A DNA stretch of 64,000 bases from Ruminiclostridium josui JCM 17888 (GTDB lineage: Bacteria; Bacillota; Clostridia; Acetivibrionales; DSM-1351), in the NCBI RefSeq assembly GCF_000526495.1, contig NZ_JAGE01000001.1:1300001-1364000 (forward strand). The letters run 5' to 3'. Under the pieces are notes generated by a model that was not told where the DNA came from, searched no databases, and saw only the letters and a list, made by a program, of their open reading frames with translations. Positions 1 through 7,120 of the stretch are shown here, piece after piece. The translations under genes and the position numbers were made by a program. Each line of letters opens with the position of its first letter. The stretch's first letter is position 1.

Positions 1-248
1 TTATTGATAAAAACAAAGAATTACGCTCAAAAATTGAGGATTTCAAGAAAAAAAAGGAGGCCTTATACAAAGGAAAGCTTTCTACAAGCGAAGCCCAAAA
101 AAGGGCAGCAGAGTTGAACAAAATCTTTGAAAATCTGAATAGTATACCTGAGGTTAACAGGTTTGTTAATGCAGAGAAGTCCTTCAATGATATGCTTCAA
201 AAAGTTTACAGACAAGTCAATGACGCTCTTGAAGCATCCTTAAAATAG
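1..248 (+). CDS. YlbF/YmcA-family protein (3' part only)
   Basis: The last 82 codons of a gene that begins before the window, read in the frame starting at base 3 and ending in TAG. The protein is highly charged and helical. Its end, with a pattern like FVNAEKSFNDMLQKVYRQVN, matches the C-terminal helix of the YlbF/YmcA (Com_YlbF) family, where a conserved Asn-Ala-Glu is followed by an amphipathic helix. In Bacillus, family members form a complex with RNase Y and affect competence, sporulation and biofilm formation. The function here is inferred from the family. A strong terminator follows, so this gene ends its transcription unit. Confidence 0.75.
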   Translation, partial: IDKNKELRSKIEDFKKKKEALYKGKLSTSEAQKRAAELNKIFENLNSIPEVNRFVNAEKSFNDMLQKVYRQVNDALEASLK

Positions 249-265
249 TTATTTTATTATTAATT

Positions 266-309
266 CGCTAAAAAGCCGGATTGCATTTTCCGGCCTTTTT
301 AGCGTTTAA
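266..309 (+). terminator. Rho-independent terminator after the YlbF-family gene
   Basis: A perfect 15-bp stem (CGCTAAAAAGCCGGA paired with TTCCGGCCTTTTTAGCG across a 7-nt loop) starts 18 nt after the stop codon. The A/T-rich flanks would let it act on both strands, which suits the convergent gene that ends at 312. Confidence 0.85.
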
Positions 310-311
310 AT

Positions 312-740
312 TTAAACTGCATTATGAACAAAGGAAACTATTGATGCTACAGGTATATCAGTTACCGAGCCTACTGTATAAACAGGTAAGGAATCCCAAC
401 CTCCTGCAGCTGCAGCTCCGTTTATACTTGCCGGCAAAACCGGTCCCATGCCATATCCCCCGGATGAACCACATCCGATGCCCATATCAGCACTACTGCC
501 GTGTCCGTATTCCGAATTAAATCCGGTACATGCATTACCCAGTGAACATCCTGGTGATGGCCCTATTCTAGTTATCAATCTAACAAAAACATTGTTTACT
601 GTTAATAAAACTCCGGTAAAGCCTGAGCCAGACTCTCCTCCGCTGCTTGTGAAAATAGTTACAGTCTGGCCTATATAATTTGCAAGCAGTGCGTCCCATT
701 TACCTACTGATGCTCCTGTAAATCCGCATCCTTCTCCCAT
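312..740 (-). CDS. Putative spore-coat-like Gly/Cys protein, paralog A
   Basis: A 142-residue protein. The start at 740 is chosen because AAAGGAG lies 8 nt upstream; a longer frame to 776 has no such site. It has a conserved N-terminal block (LLANYIGQTVTIFTSSGG followed by SGSGFTGVLLTVN and VFVRL), a CX5C pair in GCSLGNAC, a variable Gly-rich middle with further Cys, and a C-terminal block GGWDSLPVYTVGSVTDIP ending in VSFVHNAV. Two paralogs lie at 912-1358 and 1774-2163. I do not recognise the family. The beta-rich pattern resembles a small Sm/SH3-like barrel interrupted by a Gly-rich insert (inference). A SigK-like promoter upstream suggests mother-cell expression during sporulation. No signal peptide is seen. 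Confidence 0.7.
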   Translation of the reverse strand: MGEGCGFTGASVGKWDALLANYIGQTVTIFTSSGGESGSGFTGVLLTVNNVFVRLITRIGPSPGCSLGNACTGFNSEYGHGSSADMGIGCGSSGGYGMGPVLPASINGAAAAGGWDSLPVYTVGSVTDIPVASIVSFVHNAV

Positions 741-787
741 TTGAATAACTCCTTTCAAAATACATTTATCGAGCAATAACTCTAGTT

Positions 788-818
788 CATATTATGTTGA
801 CGATATACATATTGTTAC
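788..818 (-). promoter_or_regulatory. SigK-like promoter of paralog A
   Basis: Reading the minus strand, GTAAC (818-814), a 17-bp spacer, then CATAATATG (796-788). This fits the SigK pattern (AC at -35, CATAnnnTA at -10). The same arrangement precedes the genes starting at 1358, 2163 and 2613. Confidence 0.65.
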
Positions 819-844
819 TTTTATATAATTCAAGCCTTAAAAGA

Positions 845-875
845 CAAAAATAGAGACTGGTAAATAACCAGTCTC
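845..875 (-). terminator. Terminator after paralog B
   Basis: GAGACTGGT and ACCAGTCTC form a 9-bp stem around AAATA, followed on the minus strand by a T-rich tract. It lies 36 nt past the stop of the gene at 912-1358 and separates it from paralog A, so each paralog appears to be its own unit. Confidence 0.8.
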
Positions 876-911
876 ATAAAGCATTGCTATCTTTTCATAC
901 TATTACATACT

Positions 912-1358
912 TTAAACTGCATTATGGACAAAGGATACTATTGATTTTATAGGTATATCTGTTACTGAACCCACCGTATATACCGGAATCGAATCCCAGC
1001 CTCCTGCAGTTACAGCGCCGCTTACGCCCCCTGGAACTATAGCACCCGACATTCCTGTACCTTTTCCGCCGAAACCGGAACCGCAGCCAGCTCCGTATCC
1101 TTCACCCGCTGAAAATTTTGAACAGGAATTTCCTAGAGCACATCCCGGAGGTGGACCTATTCTGGTAAGTAATCTTACAAATACAGAATTAACAGTCATT
1201 AGCACACCTGTAAAACCTGAGCCAGACTCTCCTCCACTGCTTGTAAAAACAGTTACAGTCTGACCTATATATTTTGCGAGCAGTGCTTCCCAGTTCACAG
1301 CCTGTGAACAAGATGGTGCTTTTGCTACTCCACGTTCAAATTCAAATTCTTCTGACAT
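912..1358 (-). CDS. Putative spore-coat-like Gly/Cys protein, paralog B
   Basis: A 148-residue paralog of the proteins at 312-740 and 1774-2163. It has an acidic N-terminus (EEFEFE) absent from the other two, then WEALLAKYIGQTVTVFTSSG, GFTGVLMTVNSVFVRLL, RIGPPPGCALGNSC with the conserved CX5C, a Gly-rich variable middle containing GAGCGSGFGG, and the shared C-terminal block ending in SIVSFVHNAV. AAGGAGG supports the start at 1358. It is probably a structural protein of the spore surface; that role is inferred from composition, paralogy and the SigK-like promoter at 1390-1420. Conserved cysteines could allow disulfide cross-linking (inference). Confidence 0.7.
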   Translation of the reverse strand: MSEEFEFERGVAKAPSCSQAVNWEALLAKYIGQTVTVFTSSGGESGSGFTGVLMTVNSVFVRLLTRIGPPPGCALGNSCSKFSAGEGYGAGCGSGFGGKGTGMSGAIVPGGVSGAVTAGGWDSIPVYTVGSVTDIPIKSIVSFVHNAV

Positions 1359-1389
1359 TCCACGTCCTCCTTAATACTTAAATCTACTT

Positions 1390-1420
1390 CATCTTATGTG
1401 AACTTAAGAAGAAATGTGAC
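1390..1420 (-). promoter_or_regulatory. SigK-like promoter of paralog B
   Basis: Minus strand: GTCAC (1420-1416), 17 bp, CATAAGATG (1398-1390), followed by AAGTAGA. Same layout and spacing as three neighbouring promoters. Confidence 0.65.
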
Positions 1421-1430
1421 TGATTGTAAA

Positions 1431-1468
1431 TAAAAACAACAACCTGACTGTATTCCGTCAGATTGTTG
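1431..1468 (-). terminator. Terminator after paralog C and the Tyr-rich gene
   Basis: CAACAACCTGAC (1437-1448) pairs with GTCAGATTGTTG (1457-1468) with one mismatch; on the minus strand it is followed by TTTTTATTTA. It closes the unit that starts at 2163. Confidence 0.8.
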
Positions 1469-1486
1469 CTTTTATTTATATTAGAT

Positions 1487-1749
1487 TCAATAATAGTTAT
1501 TGTCACTGCAGTCATTACCTCTTCCATAACCGGAGTTCCTATGATATTCCAAAGAAGCATCATAGTTATTTCCATAGTACTGCTTTAGTACTGCTTTTCA
1601 TTCCAACCATATAATCCGTATACACCGTAAACCATGTTTCCGTAGAATCCAAAGGGATATACGTAATTACACCAACTGTAAAGTAAATACAGATATGGCT
1701 GTATGAACCCTCCATAAAAAGGTAAATATCTTGTATCTGCAGTACTCAC
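1487..1749 (-). pseudogene. Tyr/Gly/Asn-rich small protein, reading frame split by an 11-bp tandem duplication
   Basis: From the GTG at 1749 the frame gives 54 residues (stop TAA at 1585-1587), rich in Tyr and Gly: it starts MSTADTRYLPFYGG and includes VYGVYGLYGWNEKQY. The stop lies at the junction of two adjacent copies of an 11-bp unit (1575-1585 and 1586-1596). If one copy is removed, translation runs on for 29 residues of the same composition (YGNNYDASLEYH, then GYGRGNDCSDNNYY) to a TGA at 1487-1489, giving 83 residues. The gene follows paralog C by 24 nt, probably in one transcript. The start site is weak, with a G-run directly before GTG. It could be a broken gene, a working truncated form, or a slippage-variable gene. 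A coat-associated role is inferred. Confidence 0.6.
1575..1596. repeat. 11-bp perfect tandem duplication
   Basis: TAGTACTGCTT occurs twice with no gap. Eleven is not a multiple of three, so the duplication shifts the frame of the Tyr-rich gene on the minus strand. Confidence 0.95.
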
Positions 1750-1773
1750 CCCCCAGGCTAAAATTGCTTTTTA

Positions 1774-2163
1774 TTAAACTGCATTGTGTACAAAAGAAAC
1801 AATTGCTGTAATAGGTATATCTACTACAGAACCAACAGTATAAACAGGCATATTATCCCATCCACCTGCATTAACAGCTCCGACCTGTCCTGCCGGGCCA
1901 CCTGCTACATAACCTGAACCACATCCTGCTCCGTATCCTCCACCATAAGCACCTTGTGAAAATCCACTGCAGGAATTACCAAGAGAACATCCTGGAGGTG
2001 GACCAATTCTGGATATTAATCTTACAAAAACAGAATTTACTGTTAGAATTACTCCAGTGAAGCCAGAACCTGACTGACCACCGCTACTTGTAAAAATTGT
2101 TACTGTCTCTCCAACATAGTTTGCAAGCAAAGCGCCCCAATTTGCACATCCACAATCTGACAT
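1774..2163 (-). CDS. Putative spore-coat-like Gly/Cys protein, paralog C
   Basis: A 129-residue paralog, the shortest of the three. It starts MSDCGCANWGALLANYVG, followed by ETVTIFTSSGGQSGSGFTG, then TVNSVFVRLISRIGPPPG, the CX5C pair CSLGNSC, a Gly/Tyr/Ala-rich middle (AYGGGYGAGCGSGY), and GGWDNMPVYTVGSVVDIP ending in IVSFVHNAV. AAAGGAGA supports the start. The small Tyr-rich reading frame lies 24 nt downstream, so the two are probably co-transcribed from the SigK-like promoter at 2197-2227. A structural role on the spore surface is inferred; no enzymatic motif is visible. Confidence 0.7.
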   Translation of the reverse strand: MSDCGCANWGALLANYVGETVTIFTSSGGQSGSGFTGVILTVNSVFVRLISRIGPPPGCSLGNSCSGFSQGAYGGGYGAGCGSGYVAGGPAGQVGAVNAGGWDNMPVYTVGSVVDIPITAIVSFVHNAV

Positions 2164-2196
2164 AGTACGCTATCTCCTTTCATTTATTTTATACTA

Positions 2197-2227
2197 TACT
2201 TTATGTCTACTAATCAGTTTGTGTTAC
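2197..2227 (-). promoter_or_regulatory. SigK-like promoter of paralog C
   Basis: Minus strand: GTAAC (2227-2223), 17 bp, CATAAAGTA (2205-2197), followed by TAGTATA. Same layout as three neighbouring promoters. Confidence 0.65.
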
Positions 2228-2247
2228 TTTTGATATAACTTTTAATC

Positions 2248-2613
2248 CTATGTATCCTTGGTTATTTCTACCCTGACTTTTTCATAAGGTTCTTCGTTCC
2301 TGCCTTTTGATTGTGAAAAAACATGGATATCCAGACATGCGTTTTGCATATTTTCATATCCGGTACCATCATTTGATATCACATCATAGTTAGTTATGTT
2401 ATGGAGATTAAAAGGTATTATATTGCCGGAATCATCCATATAGTTGATTTCCAGTTTTTCAATCTTGGAATCCACAGGACTGGTCCAATATGGCTTAAAA
2501 CCAACTCCTATAATTCTTCCGCTAATACCATGAGAAGGTATATTCAGTCTGCACCCTTGCCTGGCAAGATTCAAGAGAGCAAACTTTAGATTTTCGATTC
2601 GTTTGTAATTCAT
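2248..2613 (-). CDS. Uncharacterised 121-residue protein, probably sporulation-associated
   Basis: I do not recognise this protein. It starts MNYKRIENLKFALLNLARQG and has no signal peptide or membrane segment. The predicted structure is an N-terminal helix followed by mixed beta strands, with charged residues at the C-terminus (EKVRVEITKD). The ATG at 2613 is preferred because GGAAG lies 8 nt upstream; a GTG nine bases further upstream is possible. The promoter at 2656-2686 is the best of the four SigK-like promoters here, so co-expression with the Gly/Cys paralogs is likely (inference). Confidence 0.6.
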   Translation of the reverse strand: MNYKRIENLKFALLNLARQGCRLNIPSHGISGRIIGVGFKPYWTSPVDSKIEKLEINYMDDSGNIIPFNLHNITNYDVISNDGTGYENMQNACLDIHVFSQSKGRNEEPYEKVRVEITKDT

Positions 2614-2655
2614 CAATGTCACTTCCGTAAACCTACCACCAATAATCAGCTACTA

Positions 2656-2686
2656 TATCTTATGTTCACTTGCCTGTTAAGGTTAC
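2656..2686 (-). promoter_or_regulatory. SigK-like promoter of the 121-residue protein gene
   Basis: Minus strand: GTAAC (2686-2682), 17 bp, CATAAGATA (2664-2656), followed by TAGTAGC. This matches AC-N17-CATAnnnTA exactly. Confidence 0.7.
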
Positions 2687-2750
2687 ATAAATTATTTGCC
2701 AGGTTAGAGAATAGAGGGAATCCTCCATATTTTTGAAATGAATAAGTATA

Positions 2751-3164
2751 CTATATCTCTATCTCTTGGTACAGGTTAGAGTTTTCTTTTGCTATTCTTT
2801 GCTCAAGAATGTCAAAAATTTTTTTAGATTCACTAACAAACAAATCTATGTCATTAGTTATTTTTGATCTTGTATTAAAACGATCTTTATACGCCATAAA
2901 TTGGGTACTTATAGTTCCCATTTCATCTATATAAGCCTGTGCTGTTTTTCGTATTTCAGAATTACTGCTTTTAAGAAGCTGAGGATACATGTACTGGTCT
3001 TCTGTATTGAGGTGAACTTTAAGTTTACCAGCAAGGTTACTTATCTTTGATGAAATTTCAAGAGCCTCTTTTGCAATATCCTTATGAAGTATATGAAATT
3101 TAATATCTGATAAAATTTCCGCTATTTCCTCATGCTGTCTTTTTAAGGTTTCTAAATATATCAT
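2751..3164 (-). CDS. Hemerythrin-like (HHE) protein
   Basis: A 137-residue all-helical protein of the hemerythrin HHE type, in which four helices hold a non-haem di-iron site that binds O2 or NO, or serves in iron-sulfur repair. Visible candidate ligands are His11 and Glu12/13 (QHEEI), His24, His51 and Glu55 (HLNTEDQ). The usual histidine of the last helix is not evident: the region reads KENSNLYQEIE, so the iron site may be altered. A GGAGG sits before the start at 3164. Its neighbours are ygbA and hcp, both linked to nitric oxide stress in other bacteria, which suggests a role in NO or O2 handling. The family assignment is good; the exact role is inferred. Confidence 0.75.
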   Translation of the reverse strand: MIYLETLKRQHEEIAEILSDIKFHILHKDIAKEALEISSKISNLAGKLKVHLNTEDQYMYPQLLKSSNSEIRKTAQAYIDEMGTISTQFMAYKDRFNTRSKITNDIDLFVSESKKIFDILEQRIAKENSNLYQEIEI

Positions 3165-3279
3165 ATATCGTCCTCCTGCAATTTTTTATATTCTTTATAT
3201 ACCCTATATAATAGCTCTAAAACAGAATACATCACATGACAAAATGACAAATCAAAAAAACCTGAAAAACTTAACTTCT

Positions 3280-3600
3280 CTATGGGTGTTTTTTATATTT
3301 GTATATCAAGTGCTTAACTGATATTATAGGGTGATATATCATCATTCTGGGACCTGAATATCGCATTACTTTAATTATTCTCTCCCTCATATCATTTTTG
3401 TAACAATGTATTTTACAATCTCCGCAATTTGATTTTTTATTACCAAATTTGCACCCATCAAGACGTTTAAAGGCATATTCTTTAAGTTCTAGGCACTCAG
3501 TGCATAACTGCTTTTTAATATTGTGATTTTTATTGCAATACAAGGTAATCATAGTTGCTACAACCTTTTTTTCATGAGTAATTCTGTCACTACATCTCAT
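3280..3600 (-). CDS. ygbA: YgbA-family protein (nitrous-oxide-stimulated promoter family)
   Basis: A 106-residue Cys-rich protein. The motifs LCTECLELKEYAFKRLDGC, then NCGDCKIHCYK, then RERIIKVMRYSGPRMMIYHP match the E. coli YgbA family, whose gene is induced by NO through NsrR. The Cys pattern (CxxC, then C, CxxC and a further C) suggests bound metal or an iron-sulfur site. GGGGGGAA lies 8 nt before the ATG at 3600. It sits between the hemerythrin gene and hcp, and hcp has its own terminator at 3659-3690, so ygbA probably has its own promoter in 3601-3658. Family assignment is confident; the molecular function is only partly known. Confidence 0.85.
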   Translation of the reverse strand: MRCSDRITHEKKVVATMITLYCNKNHNIKKQLCTECLELKEYAFKRLDGCKFGNKKSNCGDCKIHCYKNDMRERIIKVMRYSGPRMMIYHPIISVKHLIYKYKKHP

Positions 3601-3658
3601 TTTTTATTCCCCCCAAGGCTATCAAATATACACATTATTCACGTATAAATGATAAAGA

Positions 3659-3690
3659 AAAAGTATTGACTTTAATAATCAGTCAATACT
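3659..3690 (-). terminator. Terminator after hcp
   Basis: A 12-bp perfect stem, AAAGTATTGACT with AGTCAATACTTT around a 9-nt loop, runs into a T-rich tract on the minus strand, 56 nt past the hcp stop. Confidence 0.75.
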
Positions 3691-3745
3691 TTCTTTATTT
3701 GTGTATTATTTTACCTTAGTTTTAATATTTTGAGAACTATTTATC

Positions 3746-5449
3746 TTATGCTAAAAACATTTTAATATCTTCATCTACAGTTCCTATTCCTGATATTCCA
3801 AAATTCTCTACCAATACTTTAGCTACATTTGGTGATAAGAAAGCAGGAAGTGTTGGCCCCAAGTGAATGTTTTTAACTCCAAGATGCAACAAGGATAGCA
3901 ATACTATTACAGCCTTTTGCTCATACCATGCAATATTATAGGATATTGGAAGCTTATTAACATCATCCAAACCAAATACTTCTTGAAGCTTTAATGCAAT
4001 TACAACCAATGAGTATGAATCATTACATTGTCCTGCATCAAGCACTCTTGGAATTCCGCCAATATCTCCAAGATTCAATTTATTATATTTATACTTTGCA
4101 CAACCTGCAGTTAATATAACTGTATCCTTTGGAAGCTTTTCTGCAAATTCAGTATAGTAGTTTCTTGATTTAGCTCTGCCATCGCAGCCAGCCATTACAA
4201 AGAATCTCTTTATTGCCCCCGTCTTAACGGCATCAACTACCTTGTCAGCCAGAGCTAATACTTGGTTGTGAGCAAAGCCTCCTATGATTTCTCCCTTTTC
4301 TATTTCAGTTGGCGCCTTACACTTTTTTGCCATAGCAATTAATTCTGAAAAGTCCTTATTTCCATTTTCATCTGCAACAATGTGTTTGCAGCCTGGTACT
4401 CCAGTTGCACCTGTTGTAAATAATCGATTCTTATATGAATCCTTCGGAGGAACTATACAGTTTGTAGTCATTAAAATTACTCCGTTGAATTTTTCAAATT
4501 CTTCGCCCTGCTTCCACCATGCATTACCGTAGTTTCCTGCAAAGTGTGAATATTTCTTAAAAGCCGGATAATATTGTCCTGCCAGCATTTCACTGTGGGT
4601 ATAAACATCTACTCCTTTTCCTTCTGTTTGCTCTAATAGCATTTGAAGGTCTCTTAAATCATGTCCCGAAATTAATATTCCGGGGTTATTTCTAACTCCA
4701 ATATCAACTTTAGTAATCTCAGGATTTCCATAAGTTTCTGTGTTCGCTTTATCAAGTAATGCCATTGCGGTAACTCCATATTTTCCTGCTTCTAATGCAA
4801 GAGCTACTAAATCATCTGCAGATAACGAATTATCTAATGTTGCAGCTAAAGCTTTCGCCATAAACCCATGAACTTCTATATCATTGTATCCTAAGTTCAT
4901 AGCATGCTTCATATATGCTGATAAACCTTTCAAGCCATATAATATAAGCTCTCTTAAGCTTCTTATATCTTCATTTTCAGTGGCCAATACTCCCACTTTT
5001 TCAGCTTTCGCATCAAATTCACTTACATTATTAGCTGACCATACTGCTGCATCTGGAATATCAATTTCGTTTGATGACGCTCCAAATAATTTCTTAAAGA
5101 AATTACTTATACCTTTAGCTTCTCCTACTTGCCCACCAGCTTTTGCAACCTTAGCTTTTAAATCTTCTCTTAAATTTAAAGTTTCCTTAACTCTTTCAAT
5201 AAGTGCTTCCCTGTCAAAGTTAGCATTTGTAATTGTCGAGAATAAACTTTCAGTAATATATTTGTCTACATTACTATCAACAACACCAACTTTTCTTCCT
5301 TCATTGCTTACTACAGCTAAGCCTTTAGTTACAAAAACTAATAAGTCCTGAGCTTTTGCTACATCTGCAGTTTTACCGCAAACACCATTTACAGTACAAC
5401 CCTTACCACCCGCAGCTTCTTGACATTGATAACAAAACATGTTTGACAT
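3746..5449 (-). CDS. hcp: Hybrid cluster protein (hydroxylamine reductase / NO-detoxifying)
   Basis: A 567-residue hybrid cluster protein. The N-terminal cysteine motif [19 protein letters not shown] (CX2CX8CX5C) holds the cubane cluster, with spacing of the strict-anaerobe type. Later conserved Cys and His segments such as [34 protein letters not shown] and AGQCNDSYS supply the Ni/Fe-free hybrid Fe-S-O cluster. Hcp reduces hydroxylamine and, in E. coli, acts as an NO reductase with Hcr; no hcr-type reductase gene is adjacent. The ATG at 5449 is chosen because AAGGAGG lies 5 nt upstream; a frame extending to 5476 lacks support. Regulation is probably by a CRP/FNR-type factor at 5562-5575. Confidence 0.95.
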   Translation of the reverse strand: MSNMFCYQCQEAAGGKGCTVNGVCGKTADVAKAQDLLVFVTKGLAVVSNEGRKVGVVDSNVDKYITESLFSTITNANFDREALIERVKETLNLREDLKAKVAKAGGQVGEAKGISNFFKKLFGASSNEIDIPDAAVWSANNVSEFDAKAEKVGVLATENEDIRSLRELILYGLKGLSAYMKHAMNLGYNDIEVHGFMAKALAATLDNSLSADDLVALALEAGKYGVTAMALLDKANTETYGNPEITKVDIGVRNNPGILISGHDLRDLQMLLEQTEGKGVDVYTHSEMLAGQYYPAFKKYSHFAGNYGNAWWKQGEEFEKFNGVILMTTNCIVPPKDSYKNRLFTTGATGVPGCKHIVADENGNKDFSELIAMAKKCKAPTEIEKGEIIGGFAHNQVLALADKVVDAVKTGAIKRFFVMAGCDGRAKSRNYYTEFAEKLPKDTVILTAGCAKYKYNKLNLGDIGGIPRVLDAGQCNDSYSLVVIALKLQEVFGLDDVNKLPISYNIAWYEQKAVIVLLSLLHLGVKNIHLGPTLPAFLSPNVAKVLVENFGISGIGTVDEDIKMFLA

Positions 5450-5533
5450 AATATCCTCCTTATAAAAAACTTTCATTTATTCGTAAATAATATTAATAAT
5501 TTAATTTTTACTGCTTGGCATTTCAATGAGTTA

Positions 5534-5575
5534 ATTATATTAGTTTACATAGAGTAATTCGGTATCTGAGGATAC
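5534..5575 (-). promoter_or_regulatory. hcp promoter with a palindromic activator site at -41.5
   Basis: Minus strand: -10 TATAAT (5539-5534) with no recognisable -35 box. Instead a perfect palindrome GTATC-TGAG-GATAC occupies 5562-5575; its centre is at -41.5 if the -10 hexamer is placed at -12 to -7. This is the geometry of class II CRP/FNR-family activation. The 5-4-5 layout resembles clostridial HcpR sites (GTAAC-N4-GTTAC as I recall). Confidence 0.6.
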
Positions 5576-5579
5576 AAAA

Positions 5580-5863
5580 GTCGGGCCTTTTAGAATAAAT
5601 ATATTTTCAACAGAAAGATATGGTGGTAAATGAACTTTTACCTTTTGAAACTAAAACCTTATGGCTCTCCCCGCCTTAGCAGGAAGATTATTATTATAGA
5701 CAAAAAAGCACCGCCGTTTCCCTTTAGAAACGGCGGTGCCAATAAGTGGTAATGTAAGCATATATTAATAATGTACACAGTGTAAACTACTTATGGGATA
5801 ATTACCATAAGACACTTTAATGACATAAACCACAAGTTTATTATAACAACAGTTGATTATAAA
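5580..5863. other. Intergenic region without a gene
   Basis: Apart from the hcp promoter on the left and a terminator at 5708-5739, nothing codes here on either strand. The A/T-rich stretch 5740-5863 is the 3' trailer of the SDR gene. Confidence 0.6.
5701..5739 (-). terminator. Strong terminator downstream of the SDR gene
   Basis: A perfect 13-bp GC-rich stem, GCACCGCCGTTTC with GAAACGGCGGTGC around a 6-nt loop, is followed on the minus strand by TTTTTTG. It lies about 125 nt beyond the SDR stop codon. Confidence 0.85.
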
Positions 5864-6610
5864 TTATGCCAGGGATAGTCCACCATCTAATACTAATGCT
5901 TGACCAGTGATATATGAAGATTCATCACTAGCCAAGAAAAGAACCCCATTTGCAATTTCTTCTGGCTGCGCACCACGTCCCATAGGAACCCCTGGTAATA
6001 CAGCCTTATCAAAATCGTTACCTGGTTCAACCATTTCTGAATAAGTCAAACCTGGGCACACAGAGTTAAAACGAATACCTTCTTTAGCATAAGTTTTTGC
6101 CAATGTACGTGTCATGTGGATAATTGCTGCCTTAGATACGGAATAAGGAATGTTATTTGGCATGGTTATAATACCACCAACGGATGCTGTGTTAATGACA
6201 GAACCGCTTTTCTGTTTTAGCATAACTGGAAGTACTAATTGCATAACACTAATCTGGCTTCTCAAATTTGTGTTTATTGTTCTATCAAAGTTTTTCACTA
6301 AATCGATACCCAAGAAATCTGCATCTATCAGAATACCTGCATTATTATGAAGAACATCAATTCTACCATATTTCTCAACTACATAATCAACTAAAGCTTT
6401 ACATTCTTCTTCCACAGTTGCATCACATTTGAAGAACTCAACCTGACCACCTTGCGCAATAATCTCTTTCTCAACCTTTTTACCTACTTCTTCACGTCTA
6501 CCAGTAAAGATGACTTTTGCGCCCTCTTTTGCAAATAGAGCAGCAGTTGCCTTACCAATACCAGATGTTGCGCCAATTACTACTGCAACTTTACCATTAA
6601 GTCTATCCAA
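5864..6610 (-). CDS. Short-chain dehydrogenase/reductase (SDR)
   Basis: A 248-residue classical SDR using NAD(P)H. The N-terminal Rossmann motif is GATSGIGKATA; the NNAG motif and the Ser-Tyr-Lys catalytic set (NTASVGG with YSVSKAA) follow. The C-terminus has the usual FLASDESSYITGQ and LDGG pattern. TGRRE after the second strand suggests NADP preference. The substrate cannot be told from sequence; the nearest families are 3-oxoacyl-ACP reductase-like and alcohol or steroid dehydrogenases. The start is TTG at 6610 with GGGGG 7-8 nt upstream. It is monocistronic, with a strong sigma-A promoter overlapped by an inverted repeat, so it is probably repressed by an unidentified regulator. Confidence 0.85.
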   Translation of the reverse strand: MDRLNGKVAVVIGATSGIGKATAALFAKEGAKVIFTGRREEVGKKVEKEIIAQGGQVEFFKCDATVEEECKALVDYVVEKYGRIDVLHNNAGILIDADFLGIDLVKNFDRTINTNLRSQISVMQLVLPVMLKQKSGSVINTASVGGIITMPNNIPYSVSKAAIIHMTRTLAKTYAKEGIRFNSVCPGLTYSEMVEPGNDFDKAVLPGVPMGRGAQPEEIANGVLFLASDESSYITGQALVLDGGLSLA

Positions 6611-6667
6611 GTTAAAAGCCCCCGATCACATTAGATTATTGTTAAAAATTTATCATTTCATGTTAAT

Positions 6668-6710
6668 ATTTTATCAATATAAGCGTGTTTTGTCAACCTT
6701 AAGTTAACAA
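6668..6710 (-). promoter_or_regulatory. SDR promoter with an overlapping inverted repeat
   Basis: Minus strand: -35 TTGACA (6696-6691), 17 bp, -10 TAAAAT (6673-6668). The inverted repeat TTGTCAAC-N5-GTTAACAA (6690-6710, one mismatch) covers the -35 box, the expected place for a repressor. Confidence 0.7.
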
Positions 6711-6860
6711 GTTATGTAAATATATTTTGAACATAAGAGTTAAACGAAATCTTTATCCATTAATTATTAGTAGAATGTTAAAGAAGCCAGAATGTAACTT
6801 TCTAAAAAGTCACATTTTGGCTATGTTATAGGAACCTGGTTAGTTTGAAAATAAAATAAA

Positions 6861-6884
6861 CCCACGGATTATTAATTCCGTAGG
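6861..6884 (-). terminator. Terminator of the tRNA cluster
   Basis: CCCACGGA pairs with TCCGTAGG (one mismatch) across ATTATTAA; the minus-strand continuation is T-rich (TTTATTTTATTTTC). It lies just past the tRNA-Cys gene. Confidence 0.65.
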
Positions 6885-6887
6885 CTT

Positions 6888-6962
<75 letters not shown>

Positions 6963-7006
6963 ATCAATATTAAGGCAGACTACGTAAGCAATCTGCCTCA
7001 TTTGTT

Positions 7007-7081
7007 TGGAGCGGGTTACGAGATTTGAACTCGCGACTTTCACCTTGGCAAGGTGACACTCTACCGCTGAGTTAAACCCGC
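7007..7081 (-). tRNA. tRNA-Gly (GCC)
   Basis: A 75-nt cloverleaf; acceptor GCGGGTT/AACCCGC, anticodon loop TTGCCAA (GCC), T-loop GTTCAAAT, CCA encoded. Confidence 0.95.
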
Positions 7082-7120
7082 ATGTTAAATTGAAAAGCTT
7101 TCTTGCTTATCAATTTAATC

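Noticed and set aside
1384-1575. A 63-codon open frame on the minus strand
   Set aside because: It overlaps the continuation of the Tyr-rich gene in another frame and runs through a terminator; composition is not protein-like and no ribosome site is seen.
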